A stretch of 64,000 nt of DNA from JADJPL01 sp040382095 (GTDB lineage Bacteria; Bacteroidota; Bacteroidia; Chitinophagales; Saprospiraceae). Location of the stretch: assembly GCA_040382095.1 (NCBI GenBank), contig JBEIGB010000004.1:33707-97706 (forward strand). Direction: 5' to 3'. Position 1 is the first letter of the stretch; every line of letters begins with the position of its first letter. Positions 57,850 to 64,000 of this stretch are shown here, in pieces. Below the pieces are notes generated by a model that was given only the letters and a program-made list of their open reading frames with translations, searched no databases and was not told the DNA's origin. Position numbers and translations under genes: made by a program.

Positions 57850-58251
57850 TCACTCTTCGGCCATGAGTACACCGTTGATATCGAGCTGGAGGGCAATTTC
57901 CATAATACTGACTACATGCTCCACTGGTGTTTCCTTTTCCGGGGCGATACCAAAGTTATACTCCTTTGGATTCGGGAACGCACGGCGCTTCAACATTTCA
58001 GCGATACGCTCCAGATCCATTTTTTTTCCATTAAACGAATAACTGCCATCCACAGTAATCGCGACCTCGTCCATATTATTTTTCGACATGTCCGGCAGGG
58101 TGCTGGAGCTACCCGGCAGTTTGAGGCTGAGCGCATTCGGCGCAACCAGTCCGGAAGTCAGCATAAAAAAGATAAGCAGTAGAAAAATAATGTCGGTCAA
58201 GGAGGACATATTAAATTCTGCGCTTGCTTTGGCACGTTTTTTCAGGGCCAT
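57850..58251 (-). CDS. ExbD/TolR-family protein
   Basis: A 133-residue proton-channel partner of ExbB with one N-terminal helix (about 20-40, LTDIIFLLLIFFMLTSG) carrying the conserved Asp (SLTD) for proton passage, and a periplasmic domain. It is the second of two exbD genes in the operon, 19 bp after the first. Confidence 0.93.
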   Translation of the reverse strand: MALKKRAKASAEFNMSSLTDIIFLLLIFFMLTSGLVAPNALSLKLPGSSSTLPDMSKNNMDEVAITVDGSYSFNGKKMDLERIAEMLKRRAFPNPKEYNFGIAPEKETPVEHVVSIMEIALQLDINGVLMAEE

Positions 58252-58269
58252 GGTTAAAAGATACGGTGG

Positions 58270-58671
58270 TTATTCAATGGGTTGAGTAGCGATGATCGCC
58301 CTGACTTTGAGTTTTCCGGCGATCTGCATAACGCGGACGACTTTGTCGAAAGGCGTCCCCATTTCTGCCAGGATCGTGACCGTATAATCTGCTTGCCCCT
58401 GAGCCTCCTGCGCAATTTTGGGAGCCAGGACAGCTTCGAGTAAATCCCCGGCTACTGCTGAATCGCCCACGCTGAAATTACCATCTTTGGTAATGACTAC
58501 CATGACCGAAGTCGGCGCGACCGTTTTAGAATTGGACTTTGGCAGCTCGATATCGGGCAGTTTCACCAGGGTAGAAGTCAGCATGAAAAAGATAAGAAGC
58601 AGGAAAATGATATCCGTCAAAGATGCCATGCTGAATTCCGCACTGCTTTTATTCCTTTTTTTCAATCCCAT
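58270..58671 (-). CDS. ExbD/TolR-family protein
   Basis: The first exbD of the operon, also 133 residues, with the same ASLTDIIFLLLIFFMLTS helix and conserved Asp. The two exbD proteins share only their N-terminal helix closely, so they probably form a mixed complex and not a simple duplicate pair. It starts about 33 bp after exbB. Confidence 0.93.
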   Translation of the reverse strand: MGLKKRNKSSAEFSMASLTDIIFLLLIFFMLTSTLVKLPDIELPKSNSKTVAPTSVMVVITKDGNFSVGDSAVAGDLLEAVLAPKIAQEAQGQADYTVTILAEMGTPFDKVVRVMQIAGKLKVRAIIATQPIE

Positions 58672-58703
58672 AAGCGGTGTATTATATACGCCTCCCGGCA
58701 GGG

Positions 58704-59432
58704 TTAGTGTGTTGGTTCCTGGAGTAAATCCATGAATTCGGTTGTCGAGCGCTCCATTTTAAAGACGACCTTTTCAACACTGGCGACCAGGATGTTATAC
58801 CCGATAAGGGCAAAAATACCAACTGCCAGCCCTACCGCAGTGGTGAGCAGCGCCTGATAAATACCTCCGGCAAGCAAAGAAGGAGTAACATCTTTCTGTG
58901 AGGACATATTATAGAATGCCTGGATCATCCCGGTAACTGTACCCAAAAAGCCAATCATCGGTGCAGCCCCGGAGATACTCGCCAGGGTAGAAAGGTTTTT
59001 TTCCAGTTTGAACACTTCGAGGTTACCGACATTTTCGATGGCCGCATCAATATCGCGGAGGGGTTTGCCGATCCGCTGCAGGCCCTTTTCCATCATCCGT
59101 GCCACAGGGGTGTCGGTGGATTGGCAGAGCATCCTCGCATTCTGAATATTTCCTGCCTGGACATACTTGCGGATCAGTTCCATGAAATGATCATCCGGCC
59201 GTACTGCTTTGTTAATGGCACCGTAGCGTTCTACAAAAATATAGACCGCAATAAAGGATAGAATAAGCTGCCCGATGATAATGGCAATCCCTACCGGACC
59301 ACTTTCAATAACAATTTCCAGAAGGCTCGTTGGAATCTTTGTCGGTGTGGCATTTGCCGCGGCGGCGCCAGTCGCCTGATCTAAGCCGGAAACAACGGTA
59401 CCGGCCTGAAGAAAAAATGTTTGAAAGCCCAT
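58704..59432 (-). CDS. MotA/TolQ/ExbB proton-channel protein
   Basis: An inner-membrane protein of 242 residues with three helices (about 40-65, 155-180 and 195-220). FLGTVTGMIQAFYNM and ALLTTAVGLAVGIFALIGYNIL contain the conserved channel helices. The N-terminus is alanine-rich. It forms the channel with ExbD and energises the TonB-like protein. A TATCTTTG -7 element lies about 60 bp upstream at 59488-59495. Confidence 0.93.
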   Translation of the reverse strand: MGFQTFFLQAGTVVSGLDQATGAAAANATPTKIPTSLLEIVIESGPVGIAIIIGQLILSFIAVYIFVERYGAINKAVRPDDHFMELIRKYVQAGNIQNARMLCQSTDTPVARMMEKGLQRIGKPLRDIDAAIENVGNLEVFKLEKNLSTLASISGAAPMIGFLGTVTGMIQAFYNMSSQKDVTPSLLAGGIYQALLTTAVGLAVGIFALIGYNILVASVEKVVFKMERSTTEFMDLLQEPTH

Positions 59433-59487
59433 GAATGATAATTTTATTGATCTGCTTAGTTTTTACACAATGAATGTACTTTTCGCT

Positions 59488-59495
59488 CAAAGATA
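59488..59495 (-). promoter_or_regulatory. Candidate -7 promoter element for the exbB operon
   Basis: TATCTTTG on the minus strand matches TAnnTTTG, about 56 bp upstream of exbB. No TTG was found at -33. Confidence 0.45.
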
Positions 59496-59539
59496 TTTAT
59501 CTAATACCCGGATAATATTTTCCTGCCATGCGGATTTAA

Positions 59540-59588
59540 GGGGTGTGTAAAAAACCTTTGCTGGCAAAAGTATCTTTTTACACAATCG
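59540..59588. repeat. Mini family A element
   Basis: TGTGTAAAAA (from 59544) and TTTTTACACA form a perfect 10-bp inverted repeat only about 20 bp apart, with CTTTGC/GCAAAAG inside. It is a near-minimal version of the family, made almost entirely of the two ends. Confidence 0.6.
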
Positions 59589-59945
59589 CAGTCCTACCTT
59601 TTGGTCCTTTACCTGGTGTGCCGGGCAAAAATTAATACGCAAAACAATACCTTTTAAAACGAATGCCTAAAGATAAAATTACTTCGTTTTAAAAAATAAG
59701 GAATAATTTTAAAAGGGGTACACATTTTCCGATGTATAAATGGGAAGTGGTTCTTTGAAATGCGGAAAAGGAAAAACGGATGGAAAATATGCCACCGGTT
59801 CCTGCCCCAGACCCGTTCTTTAACCGCATCATAATCTGGCGGAGGGCCCTCGGTCACGGGTTGCAGATACCCCGTGATTTCTTCTCCAAGCACATCTGCG
59901 CACGCAGATTCCCGGGGTCATCCCCTGCCCCGCATGGTACAAAAA

Positions 59946-60040
59946 GGCTGTCTCAAAAGATTTCCCCCCTCCTCCCGCATAATATTTAATTCAGACTATT
60001 TTTTGGTGCACAGCACCAAAAAGTCACATCAGACATCCCC
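59946..60040. repeat. Family B-like element remnant
   Basis: Starts GGCTGTCTCAAAAGA and ends with a hairpin TTTTTGGTGC/GCACCAAAAA (60000-60022) followed by AGTCACATCAGACATCC. The ends only match at GGnTGTCT, so this is probably two joined fragments. Confidence 0.4.
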
Positions 60041-60094
60041 GCAAACAGGTGGTTTTCCAGCAATAACCGGGCAGCTAAATTATTGGCTATTTAC

Positions 60095-60124
60095 TTGAAA
60101 TATCCCCCGGATTCGCTACTTTTG
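60095..60124 (+). promoter_or_regulatory. Promoter of the beta-oxidation genes
   Basis: TTG (60095-60097), a 19-bp spacer and TACTTTTG (60117-60124) form a complete Bacteroidota -33/-7 promoter. Transcription would begin near 60131, about 68 nt before the ATG. Confidence 0.6.
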
Positions 60125-60198
60125 TATGCTTAGCGAAATTTCGCTGAATAATTTTCCTACTGGAACAATCCTTCACGCAATCTGATAAACCGATCATT

Positions 60199-62592
60199 AT
60201 GAATAAACGCATCCGAAAAGCGGCCGTGCTGGGCTCGGGGGTCATGGGCTCCGGCATCGCTTGTCACCTGGCGAATATCGGGTTAGAAGTCCTTCTGCTC
60301 GATATCTCTACGCCTAATTTGTCTGAAGCCGAAAAGTCCCTGCCGGCAGCCCGCAACCGCCTGGTCAACCAGACCCTTGAAAAGGCAATCAAATCAAAGC
60401 CCGCACCTTTGTATGACGGTACCTTCGCCGAACGAATCCATACCGGCAATTTCGATGACGACCTGGAAAAAATCAAAGACTACGACTGGATTATTGAAGT
60501 CGTTGTCGAAAACCTTGCCATAAAAAAGCAGATTTTCGAAAAAGTGGATCGTTTCCGCTCGGCAGGTTCCATCATCACCTCCAATACCTCCGGGATTCCA
60601 ATCCACCTTATGGCCGAAGGGCGGAGCGAAGATTTCAGGAAGCATTTTTGCGGCACGCACTTTTTCAACCCGCCGCGGTATCTCCGCCTTCTGGAGATTA
60701 TCCCCACCCAGGACACCGATCCGGGCCTGGTCGCTTTCCTGATGCAGTACGGCGACCGCCACCTGGGAAAGCGGACGGTCCTGTGCAAAGACACCCCGGC
60801 CTTCATCGGCAACCGGATCGGCGTGTATGCGATGGGGAAAGTTTATCAGCTCACTACGGACCTCGGATTGAGTATTGAAGCTGTGGATGCACTCACCGGC
60901 CCACCACTGGGAAGGCCTAAGACAGGGACATTCCGCCTTGGCGACCTGGTCGGCCATGATACCGGATCAAAAGTAATCCAGGGGCTACGCGACAACTGCC
61001 CGGAGGACGAGCAGGCCGCAGCCTTTGTAGTGCCCCCGTATATGCAGTTTTTACTCGACAACAAGTTCCTCGGCGATAAAACCGGACAAGGTTTTTACAA
61101 AAAGACCAAGGAACGCGATGAAAAGGGCCGCCCGGTAATCCTGGCACTCAACCTGAACACGCTCGAGTATGCACCCTCCCAGAGACCCGATCTGCCCAGC
61201 CTGAAAATGGCCAAGCAAATTGACGACCCCCACCGCCGTATCCCGGCACTGTTCCAGGCTGAAGACGCCGGAGGTGCCCTCGTACGCCAATCGCTGGCCG
61301 GCCTCTTCGCATATTCGTCTAACCGCATCCCCGAAATCTCTGAAAACCTGTACAGCATTGACGATGCCATGAAAGCGGGCTATGCCTGGGAATTCGGACC
61401 ATTCGAGTACTGGGACATTATCGGTATCGAAAAAGGGATAGCCACAGCAGAAGCCCACGGAGACCAGGTGGCACAATGGGTAAAAGACATGGTATCGGCA
61501 GGATTTACCGCGTTCTACCGCCGCCATAATGGTACGCGACAGTATTATGACCTCCATAGCAAGGGCTATCTGGATATCCCCGGAAGCAGAGATTTTATCA
61601 TCCTCGACAACTACCGCGACCGTTCGCCGGTACATAAAACAAGCGAGACCATCCTCCATGATATCGGCGATGGGGTCCTTTGCCTGGAATTCACCAGCCC
61701 GCACAATACCCTCGGAGAAGGGGTCCTGCGTGGGATACACGACGCCATACAGCTCGCAGAAGAGGGGGACTGGAAAGGGTTGGTAATCGGCAACAACGCT
61801 ACGAACTTCTCCGTGGGTGCCAACCTGATGATGATTGGCATGATGGCTTTCCAGCAGGATTTCGACCAGTTGAATATGGCCGTCAATATTTTCCAGCAGA
61901 CTATTATGCGCTGCCGCTATTCCGGTATCCCGGTAGTAGCCGCTACCCAGGGCTACGTTTTCGGCGGAGGCTGTGAAATGCTGATGCACTGTGATGGAGC
62001 CGCTGTTTCGGCAGAGTCGTATATCGGATTGGTAGAGGTCGGTGTGGGGCTCATCCCCGGTGGGGCCGGCACCAAAGAGTTTGCCCTGCGGGCTTCCGAT
62101 AGCTTCCGTGAGGGAGAAGTGATGATCCCCCAACTGGTGGAGCGGTTCAGGGCAATCGCGACGGCCACGGTAGCAACCTCCGCACACGAAGGATACCGTC
62201 ATGGGTGTATGATCCCAGGCCGCGACCGGGTGGTGATGAACAAAGACCGCGCCATCGCAGAAGCCAAGGCAATGGTCATTGACCTATCCGCGAATTATGT
62301 TCAGCGGCAGCCAAGGACCGATATCCTCGTACTGGGACGCTCCGGCCTGTCTGCTTTATACGTAGGCGCAAACGAACTCCTGCTGGGCAGGTACGCGAGT
62401 GAACACGATATTAAAATCGCTAAAAAAATCGCCTGGGTACTGTGCGGTGGCGACCTCACTTCCCCGCAAAGGGTTTCCGAGCAATACCTGCTGGATGTCG
62501 AACGCGAAGCCTTCCTAAGCCTTGCCGGAGAGCCTAAGACCCAGGAGCGTATCCAGTATATGTTACAGAACAATAAGCCCTTGCGCAACTGA
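60199..62592 (+). CDS. 3-hydroxyacyl-CoA dehydrogenase/enoyl-CoA hydratase fusion
   Basis: A cytoplasmic beta-oxidation enzyme of 797 residues. Domain order is dehydrogenase first, hydratase last: an NAD-binding Rossmann fold (VLGSGVMGSGIACHLANIG, about 8-26), the dehydrogenase C-terminal domains (about 195-430, with AFIGNRIGVYAMG), and a crotonase domain (about 480-700, with GNNATNFSVGANLMM and VGVGLIPGGAGT). This is the reverse of E. coli FadB and like Bacillus FadN. The thiolase gene follows after about 130 bp and completes the cycle. Confidence 0.94.
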   Translation: MNKRIRKAAVLGSGVMGSGIACHLANIGLEVLLLDISTPNLSEAEKSLPAARNRLVNQTLEKAIKSKPAPLYDGTFAERIHTGNFDDDLEKIKDYDWIIEVVVENLAIKKQIFEKVDRFRSAGSIITSNTSGIPIHLMAEGRSEDFRKHFCGTHFFNPPRYLRLLEIIPTQDTDPGLVAFLMQYGDRHLGKRTVLCKDTPAFIGNRIGVYAMGKVYQLTTDLGLSIEAVDALTGPPLGRPKTGTFRLGDLVGHDTGSKVIQGLRDNCPEDEQAAAFVVPPYMQFLLDNKFLGDKTGQGFYKKTKERDEKGRPVILALNLNTLEYAPSQRPDLPSLKMAKQIDDPHRRIPALFQAEDAGGALVRQSLAGLFAYSSNRIPEISENLYSIDDAMKAGYAWEFGPFEYWDIIGIEKGIATAEAHGDQVAQWVKDMVSAGFTAFYRRHNGTRQYYDLHSKGYLDIPGSRDFIILDNYRDRSPVHKTSETILHDIGDGVLCLEFTSPHNTLGEGVLRGIHDAIQLAEEGDWKGLVIGNNATNFSVGANLMMIGMMAFQQDFDQLNMAVNIFQQTIMRCRYSGIPVVAATQGYVFGGGCEMLMHCDGAAVSAESYIGLVEVGVGLIPGGAGTKEFALRASDSFREGEVMIPQLVERFRAIATATVATSAHEGYRHGCMIPGRDRVVMNKDRAIAEAKAMVIDLSANYVQRQPRTDILVLGRSGLSALYVGANELLLGRYASEHDIKIAKKIAWVLCGGDLTSPQRVSEQYLLDVEREAFLSLAGEPKTQERIQYMLQNNKPLRN

Positions 62593-62721
62593 CAGGATAC
62601 GTCCGACCGCCCGATACAGGGTAGCAAATATTGTAGGACATCCCGTGTTGTAATAAAGCGTATTGCCTGTTGTACACTTTTTCGGCAAAATGCCATATTG
62701 TCAATTTTAAACTTCAATCAG

Positions 62722-63891
62722 ATGGAAGCATATATTGTTAAAGCTTATCGCTCGGCCGTGGGCAAATCCAAAAAGGGTGGGTTCAGGAATTTCAGGTCTG
62801 ACGACCTGGCGGTCGAAGTTATCCGCTTTATGATGTCACAGACACCAGAGGTAGATCCTAAACTAGTGGACGACGTCATCGTCGGGTGCGCGAACCCCGA
62901 AGGTGAACAAGGGTTCCAGATCGGCCGTCAGATTTCAATGCGTGCGCTGGGAAAAGAAGTCCCCGGCATGACAGTCAACCGCTACTGTGCCTCGGGCTTA
63001 GAGACGATTGCCATTGCAGTGGCAAAGGTGCGGGCAGGCATGGGCCATATTTTTATCGCAGGGGGCACAGAAAGCATGAGCCTGGTGCCTATGACAGGCT
63101 ATAAAGTCGCCCCGAGCTACGCGGTAGCGAGTACTGCCCCAAATTATCTGACCGGAATGGGGCTCACCGCCGAGGCAGTTGCCCAAAAGCACGGGATTAC
63201 CCGGGAAATGGCCGATGCCTTTTCGGTACGCTCCCATCAAAAGGCAGCGGCGGCCATAGATGCGGGTAAATTCAGGGAGGAGATCGTCCCGGTCACCGTA
63301 CAGGAAGTATTTGTAAAAAACGACAAACGGGTAGAACAAACGCATCTGGTGGATACGGACGAGGGCGTCCGCCGCGATACGACCATGGAAGGTCTTGCAG
63401 CATTGCGACCCGCTTTTGCACAGGGTGGGGTAGTGACCGCCGGAAACGCATCTCAAACTTCCGATGGGGCAGCCTTTGTAATGGTCGTCAGCGAAGAAAT
63501 GATGAAATCGCTTGGCTTGAAGCCAATCGCCCGAATGGCTGCCTGCAGTGTTGCGGGCGTAGAGCCACTGTATATGGGCCTCGGCCCTTGTGCGGCCATC
63601 CCAAAAGCCCTGCACCAGGCCGGGTTGAAGCTGCACGATATCGAGCAGATCGAACTTAACGAGGCTTTCGCCGCTCAGGCACTTGCCGTCATCCAGGAAG
63701 CCGGCCTCAATCCCGATCTTGTCAATCTCAACGGCGGGGCTGTGGCCCTCGGCCACCCCCTCGGCTGTACAGGTGCCAAGTTGACTACCCAACTGTTCAA
63801 CGAAATGCGCCGCCGCAGCCAGAAATATGGCATGGTTACCGCTTGTGTCGGTGGTGGCCAGGGGATTGCAGGGATATATGAAATGCTTTGA
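62722..63891 (+). CDS. Acetyl-CoA C-acyltransferase (thiolase)
   Basis: Performs the last step of beta-oxidation by cleaving 3-ketoacyl-CoA. From the ATG at 62722 (MEAYIVKAYRSAVGK) the protein has 389 residues; the frame begins at a TTG 24 bp upstream. The acyl-accepting cysteine is in NRYCASGLETI near residue 90, and the second set is GGAVALGHPLGCTGA (His) and CVGGGQGIAGIYE (Cys). It is probably co-transcribed with the fusion gene. An acyl-CoA dehydrogenase would be expected next, but the window ends. Confidence 0.95.
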   Translation: MEAYIVKAYRSAVGKSKKGGFRNFRSDDLAVEVIRFMMSQTPEVDPKLVDDVIVGCANPEGEQGFQIGRQISMRALGKEVPGMTVNRYCASGLETIAIAVAKVRAGMGHIFIAGGTESMSLVPMTGYKVAPSYAVASTAPNYLTGMGLTAEAVAQKHGITREMADAFSVRSHQKAAAAIDAGKFREEIVPVTVQEVFVKNDKRVEQTHLVDTDEGVRRDTTMEGLAALRPAFAQGGVVTAGNASQTSDGAAFVMVVSEEMMKSLGLKPIARMAACSVAGVEPLYMGLGPCAAIPKALHQAGLKLHDIEQIELNEAFAAQALAVIQEAGLNPDLVNLNGGAVALGHPLGCTGAKLTTQLFNEMRRRSQKYGMVTACVGGGQGIAGIYEML

Positions 63892-63947
63892 AGGCATTTC
63901 GTATGTGAAGATGGGCTTTGCCAGACAATGGTGGCGATCTGACTAAT

Positions 63948-64000
63948 CTTTTGCCACCTTCGGCGGCAGAATACCTATTTTCAGAGCGCCGTTTTCATTG
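63948..64000. repeat. Truncated family A element at the window edge
   Basis: CTTCGGCGGCAGAATA (63958-63973) is identical to 27168-27183 of the large element, and the following GCGCCGTTTTCATTG resembles the left hairpin arm. The rest of the copy lies beyond the window. Confidence 0.6.

Larger units (their letters stand above)
59433..60198. other. Repeat-bearing divergent region between exbB and the beta-oxidation genes
   Basis: This 766-bp region holds the exbB -7 element (59488-59495), a family A mini-element (59540-59588), a family B-like element (59946-60040) and the promoter of the downstream dehydrogenase gene (60095-60124). A 79-codon minus frame (59654-59893) has a protein-like middle but no recognisable family, so I left it out. 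Confidence 0.5.

Noticed and set aside
59654..59893. 79-codon minus frame between exbB and the beta-oxidation genes
   Set aside because: A middle stretch looks somewhat protein-like, but there is no family match, no RBS, and it lies in a repeat-rich spacer.
1..64000. CRISPR arrays, rRNA operons, prophage or intact IS transposase
   Set aside because: No regularly spaced repeats, rRNA signatures, phage structural genes or transposase motifs were found on either strand.

Overview
The window looks like a chromosomal segment of a free-living Bacteroidota bacterium, probably near Saprospiria/Chitinophagia. The phylum call rests on a TonB-dependent receptor with an N-terminal carboxypeptidase-like domain, several candidate -7 promoter elements of the TAnnTTTG type, a tonB-exbD-exbD-exbB operon, two-domain Usp proteins, a two-gene GMC oxidoreductase / gluconate-dehydrogenase-subunit-3 unit, and few Shine-Dalgarno sequences. 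The rank below phylum is a guess. About 55 protein genes and one tRNA gene are supported. No rRNA, CRISPR array, prophage or intact transposase was seen.

Layout. 0-7 kb: TauE/SafE exporter, NlpC/P60 lipoprotein, rplY coupled to an omega-amidase, prs, a polyprenyl diphosphate synthase and glyA. 7-15 kb: a small HMA-type metal-binding protein divergent from a TonB receptor, a probable structured small RNA with its own terminator, truA, the tig-clpP-clpX proteostasis cluster and tRNA-Leu(UAG). 15-24 kb: relA/spoT, fur, purA, a DMT transporter, a Usp, Hsp20, a gamma-carbonic-anhydrase-like protein and a GT9 glycosyltransferase whose C-terminus appears frameshifted. 24-34 kb: ftsH, a Usp, an HDAC-family deacetylase followed by a Pat-like acyl-CoA synthetase/GNAT fusion, then convergent moaE with an AstE-like hydrolase and an ATP-grasp-like protein. 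34-43 kb: a 51-residue basic protein, a secreted M14 peptidase, a lipoprotein methyltransferase, and a five-gene envelope export operon (LolA-like protein, two FtsX permeases, ATPase, beta-barrel). 43-50 kb: metF, sulfurtransferase, M16 peptidase, an exported superoxide dismutase with an extra C-terminal domain, recO and an OmpA lipoprotein. 50-54 kb: a vanadium-haloperoxidase/PAP2 lipoprotein with a predicted outer-membrane protein, set among small mobile-element-like repeats. 54-60 kb: the GMC pair and the TonB system. 60-64 kb: two beta-oxidation enzymes.

The genes are packed tightly. Convergent pairs overlap or abut (truA/clpX overlap by 14 bp, pat/moaE are 2 bp apart, metF and the sulfurtransferase touch), and several operon pairs are start-stop coupled.

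Two kinds of dispersed sequence are not explained by genes. One is a set of non-autonomous MITE-like repeats with terminal inverted repeats such as GGGGTTGTGTAAAAAG, one of them carrying a perfect 31-bp hairpin. The other is a degenerate 20-bp intergenic motif, GACTTGTTGCGACAGGCCGG, found a dozen or so times, usually upstream of start codons and in one preferred orientation. Other points worth attention are the deacetylase/acetyltransferase pair with a retained catalytic histidine, the ATP-grasp/AstE pair, the superoxide dismutase fusion and the candidate small RNA upstream of truA.
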